From positions 7,378,001 to 7,442,000 of the forward strand of contig JAULSU010000001.1 in the NCBI GenBank assembly GCA_030512335.1: 64,000 bases of DNA, given 5' to 3'. The position numbers were made by a program, and so were the translations under genes. Shown here piece after piece: positions 25,664-36,327 of the stretch; positions within the stretch are counted from its first letter, which is position 1, and every line of letters starts with the position of its first letter. Source of the stretch: Immersiella caudata. Taxonomy: Eukaryota > Ascomycota > Sordariomycetes > Sordariales > Lasiosphaeriaceae. Below the pieces are notes generated by a model that was not told the origin of the DNA, made no database searches, and worked only from the letters and a program-made list of their open reading frames with translations.

Positions 25664-26078
25664 ATGCCACCACCACCTAAACCCAGAGCGGTCCCAGCGC
25701 GGACAGCCGCGTCAAAACCCCCAGCAGGGGCAGTACCTACTTCAGTCGTTGCGTCATGGCCCAGATGGAAGCGATATACTGTAACAGGTCTCTTCGCCGC
25801 CGTAATCATCTCAGGGGCCCTTTGGGGCGCTAGCCTCAAGATGCGGCAAGAATCGAGAGCCGTAAGCCTTCTCGGCCCACAAGGCCTTAGATGGGCTGGT
25901 CTAACGCACCCAATTTCAGGAAACCCGAAAAGTTCTCGAAGCCAGCGTTGACGAGAAGGTCGCCATCCTCGAGCAGCGGAGGGAGTATTTGCTGAAGCAA
26001 AGAGGAGAAATCCAGTCCAAGATAGATGGTTTGCACGCTCGTATGAAAGCAAGAGAGAGCGGTTTGTCTGGGAGGTGA
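25664..26078 (+). CDS. Small single-pass membrane protein with coiled-coil tail
   Basis: Two exons, 25664-25861 and 25920-26078, separated by a 58-bp intron with GTAAGC donor, a CTAAC branch site and TTCAG acceptor. The product has 118 residues. Residues 1-35 are Pro/Ala-rich and basic. Residues 38-57 (YTVTGLFAAVIISGALWGAS) form one hydrophobic helix. Residues 58-110 are highly charged with a helical heptad look (EKVAILEQRREYLLKQ). This layout resembles small mitochondrial inner-membrane assembly factors, but I could not match it to a named family, so no function is assigned. The conserved-looking intron and coherent reading frame across it support a real gene. It starts 49 bp after the stop of the preceding ORF. 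Confidence 0.75.
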
Positions 26079-26668
26079 CAGAAGATGCATCTGCGGCAGA
26101 TTGGCCCTGGTCTACTTTGGCGACACTGACACGGCGAATGCCTTTCAGTCGAGGCGCGGTTGCTTTGCCTTCACCGGCAAGGCGAAACAGACCCCGTCAG
26201 CGAGACTGCGTGCTTTGGCTGGAGATGTCAAGCAGTGCGGACTGCCCCTGTACATTATCACGCAGCACGAATGGGTGGGGCTTCGTCAGCCCTTTCCACG
26301 TTCACCATGAACCTGTACATCATCAACAACAATACTAGATACCCATAGAATACCACCAGATGTTTCCAGCACTTGGGCTTTTACAAAGATACCATGCAGG
26401 TCTAGTCTACTTGGCTGCCGTCACCATACCAGTGCCGCCCCATCCCATAGAGTCCTACTTCCGTCACACTGCTCTGTAATCAAGGGTTCGCTGGCTCCCG
26501 CCGTTCTAGTGACAATCCATAGATAGCTTGCTTCCGAGATTCGCCAGCTCCATTTTTCCCACTGGCTTTGGGCGACGCGAAATAACCACGGTTTTAGTGT
26601 CTTCCTTGCCGTGCCCTATTAGAGGATCGTTGCAAAAGAAGCTTTATGCAGTATTGTGCTCAAAGAAT
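26079..26668. other. Convergent 3' intergenic region
   Basis: 590 bp between the 3' end of the small membrane protein gene (+) and the 3' end of UBP6 (-). It probably holds both 3' UTRs and terminators. No further gene was seen. Confidence 0.6.
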
Positions 26669-28429
26669 CTACTCCATGAGGCCTTCGGCAGAGGGCAAAG
26701 GAATAGCGCGGTAGAGCAAGATGAGCGCGGAGTGCGATTCACCGCCGCCGGCAAGGGCATCGATCTTGTCCGACGTGACCTCCGAAACCTTGTCATCGTT
26801 GAACCACCACCACTTGCCATCCTCCTCTCCAACCTTGCCGGTAACGGGGTCCTTGATTCCAGTCTTTTTGACGTAGCATGTGTAATGGCCACTATCAGCG
26901 CTGGCGCCTTGGTGCGTCACAACACCGCGCAGCTCATACAGGCCTGACTGGTTGGCGTCTTGTTTACGTAGGTCCTCGTTGACAAGCTCGTAAAGCTCCT
27001 TCTTGGCAGCCAGTAGTGCGGCATCCTTCTCGGCCTCGAATTCCGCATCAGTCTTGTAGATCTCAGCGGTGTCACCCATCTCCACGTCACCGTCGTTCTT
27101 CTTCTCATCCTGCTTCTTGCCGTCAGAATTGGTTGATGAACCTGCTTCCTCGCCGTCGCCCAGTGGGTTCTTCTTCCGGCGCTTACGGGCACGATCGATG
27201 TCTTCCTCGTCCTTGCGAACCTCGCGAACCTTGTCGCGAACAGGGACCAGCATCTTGCGAAGCCCGTCCGTGCAGAACTCGGTGGCATCAAGCTCATGAG
27301 GGAAAGTGACCTTGCGCATGATCTTGGCCTTCTTTTGTACTTCACGCTTCCAAAAGAAGCGCACAAAGTGCACGGTGAGGTACTTGGGCAGTTTAGAGAT
27401 CTTGGACCGCTTGGTATAGACGGCTTGGCGATCCAAAACTTCTGACTTCTTCTCAATCTTCTCCGTGAGACCGTTCTTGAGGCCGTCGACTAGGTGGTTC
27501 GTCGATGCATCGATGTGGCAGTTGAGCTTCAGGAAAGATTCCTTGATGATCTTCGGCTGCTCGCCCGCCTCCCGCGCCGCCTCCTCGTCGCACTCGAGGG
27601 TGCTTACAAACTCTCCCGCCATGTACTTCTCGATCCACGAAGCTTCCTTGCCGTCTTCCTCCGGAACGCGCAAGCGCTGGTTGAGCTGCGTAATGATCTG
27701 GGACCATGCTTCCTCTGCATCCTGCTGGGCAAAGCCGCGGCCATTCTTGGCACGTTCAGCAAACTGAGGGTAGGCCGTGCGGAAGGCGTTCAGAAAAGTG
27801 AAAGGAGGCATGCCCTCCTGTGTCTCGGACATGTCCTTGTACAGATCCCTGAGCTGGTTGGTGAGGTCGAGCGCAGGGACAGGATCCGTCGGTCCGTTCT
27901 TCTTGTACTTGTACTGGGCCAGAGCTCCTTGGAGCTCGGGGATCGAGCGGAGCGTCTGAAGGGTCGAGTTGAGGTAACATGTGTTGCCCAGGTTGACAAG
28001 ACCGGCCGGGGTCGCGCCGGCTTGTCGCGCAGCTTCGGCTTCGGTCATGTCCTCAACAAACTTGACTTGCTCGGTGGGACGAACGATGGCGCCGCCACCT
28101 TCTCCGGGCGTTCCCATCATCATGATGACCTGGCCGGCCTTCAGACCCAGCTTGCTCATGTCGGCATCATCTTTGAGCTGGCCGCCCTTGACGAGAATCT
28201 TTTGTCGGTCGGGCTCGACGCCGGTAAGACTGTAAAGCTGGTACTTGAAGACCTCGCCAACCGACGACGTATCGACGTCAACATCATACTTCTTGCCCTG
28301 ATGCTTGACCGTTACTGTAGACACGTCTTGTCAGCTCTCTAGTGTACAACACAAAGAGCTTCGCGCGCCCTGCACTCGGCGCGCGAAGCAAGGAATGGAG
28401 GGGCATGTCGTACCGTTGATTGTCGCCAT
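26669..28429 (-). CDS. UBP6: Ubiquitin carboxyl-terminal hydrolase 6 (proteasome-associated, USP14 family)
   Basis: A cysteine protease that binds the 19S proteasome and removes ubiquitin from substrates. Exons are 28414-28429 (ATGGCGACAATCAACG) and 26669-28314; the 100-bp intron sits right after codon 5. The spliced protein is 553 residues (yeast Ubp6 has 499) and begins MATINVTVKHQGKKYDVDVD. Residues 1-76 form the ubiquitin-like domain that docks on Rpn1. The Cys box GLVNLGNTCYLNS places the catalytic cysteine at residue 118. The His box (SADSGHYTCYVKK) is near residue 480, followed by KWWWFNDDKV. A charged insert before the His box (RARKRRKKNPL, then Asp/Glu/Lys-rich) lengthens the protein. 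It is divergent from the ARPC4 gene over 430 bp. Confidence 0.95.
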
Positions 28430-28859
28430 TTTGGAAGGTGTTGGAGACTACGCAACTCAGGTCTAGAAGAGAAAGCAGAGGGAATGCAAGAAAACAGAGA
28501 ACCTTGAGGTGCGCTGGAGCTCCTCTGGGGACCTCAATGTCTGACAACGCAAGCTCAGGCAACCTTGCGCTTTCGTCACCTCAGGCACTTGTCTGTTTGG
28601 GTTTGTGGAAATCGAAGGAAGCACGGCGAGGGGCAAAACATGCGTGTAGCGGGGAGTTGTCACAACCAGATGACGCCAAGCCACAAATCCCTGCCACTGA
28701 CTGTGAGTCCCCCGCCCCTGCCGAGCCCCACCACCTCCCCTCCTCGTTGCGTAAGGTGACTTCAGTGCTTCCAGCGCGCCCTAGCTCCCAGACCAAGACA
28801 CACCTCAAACTGCGCGCTCTCAGCTACATTCCCAAGGAAAACACAGGTGGACGGGCGTT
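28430..28859. promoter_or_regulatory. Bidirectional promoter region of UBP6 and ARPC4
   Basis: 430 bp separate the two divergent start codons. Both genes have their first intron within 16 nt or fewer of the start codon. The segment must contain both promoters and 5' UTRs; no individual site was identified. Confidence 0.55.
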
Positions 28860-29534
28860 ATGGTAAGAGCCAGCCGGCCCCCTCTTCAGGAAAGTCGCTA
28901 ACCACATTAAACCTACAGTCGCAATCGCTCCGCCCGTACCTCCAGGCTGTGCGCAGCAGTCTGACGGCGGCCCTCTGCCTCTCCAACTTCGCATCGCAGA
29001 CGGCCGAGAGACACAATGTTCCCGAGGTCGAGGCGCGCACATCGCCCGAAGTCCTGCTGACACCGTTGACGGTGGCGCGAAACGAGAACGAGCGAGTCCT
29101 GATTGAGCCAAGCATCAACAGCATACGCATCAGCATCAAGATCAAGCAAGCCGACGAGATCGAGCACATCCTGGTACACAAGTTTACCCGCTTCTTGACA
29201 CAACGTGCCGAGTCCTTCTTCATTCTACGCCGGAAGCCTATCAAGGGCTACGACATCTCCTTCCTGATCACCAACTTCCACACAGAGGAGATGCTGAAGC
29301 ACAAGTTGGTCGACTTCATTATCCAGTTTATGGAAGAGGTAGACAAGGAGATTTCGGAGATGAAGCTCTTTGTAAGAACCTTCTTCATCGCGTTGCTGTT
29401 CATGACTAACAGCCCCCAGCTCAACGCCCGCGCACGTTTCGTTGCCGAGTCGTTCCTTACGCCGGTATGTCAACCCTACCTCCCCGTTTGCTCCTCTGGA
29501 CAGACGATACTGACCCCTTTCACAGTTTGACTGA
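28860..29534 (+). CDS. ARC19: Actin-related protein 2/3 complex subunit 4 (ARPC4, p20)
   Basis: A core subunit of the ARP2/3 complex that nucleates branched actin filaments; ARPC4 pairs with ARPC2 to form the complex backbone. There are four exons: 28860-28862 (only the ATG), 28919-29371, 29420-29464 and 29526-29534 (FD and stop). The product has 169 residues, the normal family length. The sequence begins MSQSLRPYLQAVRSSL and contains ARNENERVLIEPSIN, FLTQRAESFFILRRKP, YDISFLITNFHTEEML and FIIQFMEEVDKEISEMKLF, and ends ARFVAESFLTPFD. A start codon split off as a 3-nt exon and a 9-nt terminal exon make it easy to mis-annotate. In filamentous fungi the complex acts in cortical actin patches and endocytosis. 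Confidence 0.95.
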
Positions 29535-32087
29535 TTCGAAGGCATTACGACTTGACGAGGCACGAAAAGCGAACATAAATAGGCAATCTGGGCCGGAGAG
29601 ACCGCCTCCCTGGACCGGTTCTGGGGTATGACCTGGATGCATCGCGAATGGCGTTTTGGCAGAAACAAAGGGCCTATTCTCGCACTGGATCCTGTTGCCT
29701 TTGGCTCTCACTTGATGATCTTGATTCCGAAAACCGGTTGGCTTTGCTACCGTGTTGGTGTTGACCCTACTTAAACATCTGTGATACCAAAGGTCTTTCC
29801 GAATAGGGATTTGAAAACGCGGTTTTATACAAGTATCCCACGTTCTCTTCATCGTCTGCCGCTGTCTGCCTTTACGTCCTCCCCTATTCTTATGGCAATT
29901 TAACCTGCTGCCTGCCGAGACCCATCGAGACTGTTGACCACACAACTCCCTCCACATGATTTCTGCCTTGTGTTGACGAGGGACTCTGCTAACTGCTTAA
30001 CTTGGCTGGTGTGAAACGACGTATGCACTTCTTGAATATACCAGTTAAAGCCTCCAATCTTTTAGACCTCCATAACGATATACTTACCGGATGGGACAGA
30101 AGGAGTGCCTTGACCAACTAGAAGGTCAGGCTATAGATGAGAAATTGACGCGATCATCAAGACCCCTAAGTCTATGCCTCTTGCCTTTACACCCTCCCTG
30201 CCTAATTTTTAATTTCTCGACAACTTTAAGGCCCTTGTCTTTGTGAGCATGAAAGCATTGCTCACATGACATGAAGTGGTGCGATTGACGTCAGCACACA
30301 CGATCCATAATCCGGGATTTGCGGCCTCTTGAGCCATGGTTCTTGGACAATCTAGAATTGAAGCGCCTACTGTGATAGACCCCAGCGTGCTAAGTACACT
30401 CTCTTCAGGGGGCTTGTGCTCATGAAAGGTGTAAAACACTTCCCATGCGACAAAGCGGGTTCACTGAAGCTTCAAGACATATCCATGTTGGCCAAGGCAT
30501 GCAACAGTCGCTGTCTCCAGTCTGCATTCCATCCGTTCTCCATGTGATTACAACCCCATGTTTGAATCCTCACCTGCTCCGAGGCTTTCTGCTGTGGATA
30601 TATTTCAAATTTCTGCACGCCTGATGACCCGAAAAACTTTGGGAACGGCACGCTTGAGACGACAGTCATTAGAACGGTCAATCCAGGATAACAATACGCA
30701 CTTGAGACGGCAACTCACACAGGACGAAAGCCTTGGCTGCTGGATAGTCGAGTTAACACGGCAAACCCCTCAAGTCCTGAGCCTGAGTCTCAGGCTGGGT
30801 TTTAAAGAAAGTGGAACTCCTAACATGAAATTTGCTGAGAAAGAGCAACCTGGGAGATCTGAACAGTATACGTATGGTTTGGTTCTACTCTGGCCGTGCC
30901 TGGTTTCCAGTTCCACGCTCCATCAAAGGGTTTATAACGAAAAGAAAAAAAAGTCGTCCCAAGTCCTTGCGGTCATCTCATGGTGTCCCTACGGTATCCC
31001 CACGGCATTCTCCTAATCGTCTCATGTTTCAAGTGCGCCCAGTCTTTATTCCATCGTGTGGTCACCTCGGCACCCCTTCGCTATTGAATCTATCACTTGC
31101 GCTTCCCCCACCCACTAACCTCTATTCGAGTCATCTAGCCCATCGCCAAACAAGTGTTCGGTGGCATCGCTACAGTTTGTAAGTATCTGCCTGAATTACT
31201 TCTCAATCCACAATCCGTCCCCCCCAGCCACTGCACCACACCTCCAGCGAGTTGGTGACTCTCTTCTTTCGCCCTTCGTATCACGATTGCGGCCAAGAAA
31301 TTGGGTACCTGGGCACCCAAACCTGGGTCCGTGGAGACAAGAGCCCAAAGCACTGTCTGTGTTGGTGGTTTCGTGGGCAGGTTTTTTTAGGCATTACTTC
31401 GAGAAAACTCGGAAGATCCCTCCCCAACTGCTTCCCTTTCTCGCAACGTTTTGCGCTCAATGAGAGGCCTCTGCTGCTAGGCACTTCTTACTCTCTTCCT
31501 CTCCACACATGTTCGATTTCGGTATTTCCCTTCTACAGCCCAAACCGCTTTGTTTCTCACTTCTTCGTCCGTCTGCCTGCGGATGAGGAAGACCGCGCGG
31601 TATCTCAACAGGTACACCGCCGCTTGATTTTTCCTGAATCTCAACAATCATCTGTCCTGATCATCATCTCCAACTCTCTCACTCCCCCCAGCACTGTTTT
31701 TGAAGGTTGGCGGAAGTCAAGCGATACCGTCGGGTTCCGCGCCTGATACGCAAGTCATTGAAAGGCTCCTCTCGAACTCGGGCGCCGATTTCTCGGGTCC
31801 CTGCCACCGAATCGCTTGGGCGGTTCTGCGCCATCTGAACTCTTCCACTCCCCTCTCCCACCTGCTCATTCACTCTCTGGCTCGTTTTCCCGCCCCTCTT
31901 AAATATCTGCCGCTTCTCGAGTTACCTCGAGCTTCCCTTTTTCGCAACACTACACTCTGAGGCCACAGCCTTTCAACTCCAACTTAAGGCTGACCATTTC
32001 TCTTCCCCAGTCTCAGTTGACTACGGTGTAACTCAACACCAATATTCGTCCGAAGGTAAGTCGATCAACTAATTTCATCAATAACCG
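29535..32087. other. Intergenic region with pyrimidine-rich leader of the RRM gene
   Basis: No gene is supported here. The left part follows ARPC4 and must hold its 3' UTR. From about 31,000 the plus strand becomes C/T-rich, as is usual for promoters and long 5' leaders in filamentous fungi, and leads into the 21-nt repeat array and the RRM gene. Short open frames in it carry no recognisable motif. Confidence 0.5.
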
Positions 32088-32521
32088 CCCCTCTCCTGCG
32101 TGGCGAAGACCCTTCTCTACCTCATTCATCGCCATCACCAAATCAATCCACCCCTCTGCACCCTTTCTCAAAGCCCGCAACACGCGCAGCACCGCCTCCT
32201 TCGACATTCACGGCGCCTTTGAAGATTTTCTCCAAGGCAATTGGATCATGTTCTGAGGCCTTCGATTGATTTCTCAAGGCCTTTGAAAAACAAAATCGAC
32301 GCCTTGTAGTCATCGCTCGAGGCGTCTAAATTGTTTTCTGATGCCTTAGAATACCGCCTCGGGGCTTTCACCAATCTTTTCAAAACGCCTTGAAACATTG
32401 CCTTGATGCCTCTGTGTTCTGGTTTGAGGCCTTGCTGCACTGGCTTGACGTCTTTCGCATTGCTCTCCATGCCTTTTCTTGCCCTGGCGAGGCCTTCACA
32501 TCTTCTTTCAAGACCTTTCAC
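32088..32521. repeat. Degenerate 21-nt tandem repeat array, about 21 units
   Basis: Read on the minus strand, a core of purine-rich codon plus GGN (typically AAR-GGC-CTY, e.g. AAAGGCCTT) recurs every 21 nt. Unit starts (minus-strand first base) are 32518, 32497, 32476, 32455, 32434, 32413, 32392, 32368, 32347, 32326, 32305, 32284, 32263, 32242, 32220, 32199, 32178, 32157, 32136, 32115 and 32094. Only two steps deviate: one of 24 nt and one of 22 nt. Away from the core the units have diverged. Because the period is a multiple of three, one minus-strand frame is open over 32246-32521 and reads as a heptad repeat (KGLERRC, EGLARAR, KGMESNA ...). The array lies 56 bp before the ATG of the RRM gene and is probably in its leader or core promoter. 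Confidence 0.85.
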
Positions 32522-32576
32522 TCTAACACTCCAACCCTAGGAATCCAATCTTAGGCGTCCATACCCGCAGGCCAAG

Positions 32577-35142
32577 ATGGCAAGTGCCAAGGGAAAGGGC
32601 CTCGCGGCTGTCATCAAGGCGAACCCGAGCTTTGTCGACGGCTCTCAGGCGACGACCGAGAGCTCCTATGATGGCAACGCTGGCGGAGGCGTCTCTCTCC
32701 GAGAGCACCCCGACCCGTGCAGTCCTCCTGGAAAAAAACTGGCGCCCTTTGAGGAGTACGCTGCGAAGCAGCGTGGCGAGGCGTCTCGCGCCCGTCTGGT
32801 CAACCAGGGTAACCAAAGCAAGCAAGCAGCGCCGGCCGGCAACAAGTCGGCTTCAATGTATGGTGCTGCCGACAATGGAAAGGGAAGAAAGAAACAGCAG
32901 CAGGGCAAGTCTGCGATGAAGGGTAATGGTTCCACTTCCGTCCATTCTTTGCTCAACTTTTCCGCTAACATCTCAACATCAGCGGGTGGAGCCAACCAGA
33001 GCAATGTGTACCGTTCTACTCACGCCAATAACTCTCAGAGGCCTTCTCGCCAGAGCGTCTCCTTTGCCAGTCCCAACGTCGGAGATCAGAGCGGCAACAC
33101 TTCAAGCAACGCATCACACAATCTGTTCAGCCCTGTCCAGGCGAACGCTACGCCCTCCTATTCTGTATACCCCGGCAAGGGCAACTTGACTGCCAGCGCA
33201 AGCACCGGAGGAAATGGGTTCTGGGGAGCTCAGGCCGCCAGTTTGGGCAGCACCACGCCGCACAACAGAAACGCAGTTTTCAACTACGATACTCCCTCCC
33301 ACATGGGCGCCTCTGATAGCGCTCAGAAGCAGTCTCAGACAGTTCCTCGTTCCTTTGCTCCCCACGGGGGACTGGCCACCCGTGGCAACGAGTCCATGCC
33401 GCCTCCCGTATTCAGCATTGGCGCTGGCATTCCCAGCACACCAGCTGGCCAAACTGTGGCTCTCGCCCACCCGTGTTTGGCCGCAACGACTCCGCACGGC
33501 TCTGCTGTTGTCTCCTCGGCCAACATTGCTCAGTACCAACAGCAGCAGTTCTACGTCGAGAACCCTTATTTCGCGTTCAACAACCCGGCAGCCATGAACA
33601 GCTCCGTTCCCGCCTACCACAACGGCATGATTGCTCAGAGCCAGCAGTACAATGCCAATGACATCGTCCATGCTAGTGTTCAGGGCACCTCGGCTTTTAC
33701 CAACATGGCCTTGTTTGAGGAGGGACAGACCGCACAGCTCATCCTTGCCCCTCAGCGCACCCTCAGCTCGCCCCTCACAACCTGGCAGACTCTCCAGACC
33801 TCAATGCTGCCCCTTCTTCCCACGGCGTCTGCAAAGTTGCGCGCCTTGACCAATACTCCCACTGGAAAGCCGGACGTGGCTACGGGAATGGAGAACTTTC
33901 CGTTCATCCATATATACTCGCAAGCCCGCCCTGTTGAGTATGGCGTTGTCAAGATTAAGAACATCCCATACGGCGTCATCAGACCGGAGATTCTCGCGAT
34001 GATTGGTCGCAATGCCAAGTTGCCCAAGGATATCGAGGAGCCTGTCCACATCATCATGGAGAAGAACACCAGCAAGACGCAGGATGCGTATGTCGAATTC
34101 GCCACCCTTGATGATGCCACCAAGGCCGTTGAGCGTTATCAGGACCTGGTGCAGAACCGACGCCAGCCTCGCCTAGAGGACCGACCCATTAAGATGGTGG
34201 TCTCGAGCCAGGAAGAGTTGGTCAAGGACATCTTTCCCTTTGCGCATGGCATTAGTTGGAGAGGCGCGACCCCTGTCCTTAAGAAGCCAGTTGAAGGCGA
34301 CTGCTTGTCGACGTTCAAGGGCTTTGTGACTGCCGAGGAGATGGCTCTTCTGCTCCGCTTTGTCGAGGCCCCCCAGCGGGTGAGTTATCCCTTTTGATTG
34401 CGTTTTGACGGTACATTGTGAGCTGACAATGCCGAACAGTCTCCCTTCGCCAAGAATTGCCCTCAGCGTCCGTTTGAGTGCATGATCTCGACCCTCAAGA
34501 AGTTTCCGTGGTTTTGCCCGGAGCTTGTGACTGTCATGCAGCGCCACCTCCTCTACAACAGCACCCTTCGTCTGGCTGAAATGCTTCGCAAGTCGCTCGA
34601 CCACCCCAAGCACGATCCACACGATCCCAAGCTGAACGAGCACCTCATGCGACGCCTGTTTCAGGCAGCTATGCTGTGCCCCGGGTTCTCGATCGTCCAG
34701 AAAGACAACATTGCGCTTGCTTGTGAGCTCAAGAGAACGACGTCGTTGAACATGTTCAACATTCCCAGCTACGCTGACTCTTGGGCCCACCAACACACCC
34801 TGTGCCCCAAGCCAGGCATTCCGGTGGACGTTCTTGAGGTTTGTTGACCGCTCAGCATCCTTCCCGCCTGCTCAAGCTAACTCTTGTCCGCAGTACTACA
34901 TTGCTCTGATCCGCGAGGAGACAACTCTGTCTGCTCACCAGAACCTCTCCGAGGAGGCCCGGCAACAGGTCCTAGACAAGTTCAAGGACACCGATGACAA
35001 CGGTTACTTTGGTTTCGCTTGGGCTGAGCTCGATCTTCCTGATCAGAAGAACCTTGCGAACTGGACACTCAAGGGGCTTGGCCAGCGTGAGATGAGCGTC
35101 TTCCAGGCAATCGTCCAGCGCGCTCTGATGCGTGCCATCTAG
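32577..35142 (+). CDS. RRM-domain RNA-binding protein
   Basis: A predicted RNA-binding protein of 796 residues. Exons are 32577-32922, 32983-34379, 34440-34838 and 34894-35142. The first intron (32923-32982) is exactly 60 nt without a stop, so reading through it would add 20 residues. Its donor GTAATG, branch GCTAAC and acceptor CATCAG argue that it is a real intron. The first 430 residues are rich in Ser, Asn, Gln and Ala and look disordered. An RRM spans about residues 433-525, with RNP-like elements VVKIKNIPYGV and DAYVEFATLDDA. A conserved helical C-terminal module follows (GDCLSTFKGFVTAEEM, CPQRPFECMISTL, CPGFSIVQKDNI), which I associate with a fungal RRM family lacking an assigned function. 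There is no signal peptide. RNA targets are unknown. The 21-nt repeat array just upstream may regulate it. Confidence 0.88.
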
Positions 35143-36327
35143 GCGCGCAACCAACATTTCCCTCACCATTTATCGGGGCCCACGGTTTCCACTGTCCACT
35201 ACTCTCTTCTATGGCACCTTTCTGATCTTGAAATTTTTTCAGGCGCTCGCTTCTGTTCTCCGAGATAATATTCGGACTCACTACTACTTGTCAATGGAGT
35301 CATGACTGTCGGTTCGGCATGTCGAGATTCGCGGCAGGAGTCTGGACTTTCAGCGATGATGGAAACGGCAGTACATCGCAATAATTGGTCGGTCAAATGA
35401 AGTGACCGGACTCGGAGATGGAAGAGGCTGCAATTGCTGCGGCGTATTTACTACGGGCTTGCTGAAACAAAAAGAGGTTTGATTGAGACAGTGGAACGGC
35501 ATGGGTTTCCCCCGGTTGTATATTAGTTTGCGAGTTCACAGCGAGGAGTCTGGTTTATGAGGGATCAGGACACTACGCAGACCTTCAACATCTGAGATAC
35601 CCAAAGCGATGGAGGACAAGTTTGTCTCGGTGAGGAGGCAGATGGGAATTCTTCTGTTTATAGATAGCCAGCAATGGGATGCTTCGTTACTGGGACAGAT
35701 ATGGACACCACAAGTGTTGGAGGTTCGGCACCAGGTTGCTTCGTTCACAGTCGGCTGCCCATTTTAATAGGAGGTAAAATGTATGGCCTCTTTTGTGTCG
35801 GTTTTTAGAGGGGTTATATGAGCTGGGCTGCAAACTGGGTCAGCATATATGTAGGTAGTAAGTTATTTACATTAACATTTGTCACAACCGCTCCCAGTGA
35901 GGTTGATGATGGTGAAGGATGGCTTCAACAGGTCGGCACCCACAAAAGGAGGTGCCACGATGAGCATTGTCAAGCCGACATTTAGCCGACCGACCCGCTT
36001 CACGCGTCAAGCGTTCTTCCCAGAAAAAAGTTGCGATAAGGAGTTCAATGCTTTATCGCCGATAAGATTTTTGGGTTGCTGCACGTCGGTTCCCTTTCCA
36101 TCACGCTTCAGCCGATCCAACAATTCGTCACTCTTTCGCATTGCTACAGCATAGCGCAGGGGTAAAGGTCACGGCGCATTGAAAAGAGATACGCGGCACT
36201 CGAATTTCTCTCCACGACCAGCGCTCCAAGATCTTCCATCCGATCCATCCGATCCATCTGATCTGAGCCCAGAGCGAGCTTGTCGCAACGAGAATCAACC
36301 GCCACCATAGTGTCGTGGAAAGGAATC
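35143..36327. other. Intergenic region between RRM and RIM2 genes
   Basis: 1.2 kb between two plus-strand genes, holding the 3' UTR of the RRM gene and the promoter of the carrier gene. No additional gene was recognised. A short 9-bp tandem repeat lies close to the start of the carrier gene. Confidence 0.55.
36236..36262. repeat. 9-bp tandem repeat, three units
   Basis: CCATCCGAT occurs twice in tandem, followed by CCATCTGAT. It lies 66 bp before the ATG of the RIM2-type carrier gene, so it is probably in the 5' UTR or core promoter. Confidence 0.85.

Noticed and set aside
27494..28342. 282-codon plus-strand open frame opposite UBP6
   Set aside because: It is the antisense shadow of a strongly conserved coding region in GC-rich DNA; it has no recognisable motif and no separate support.
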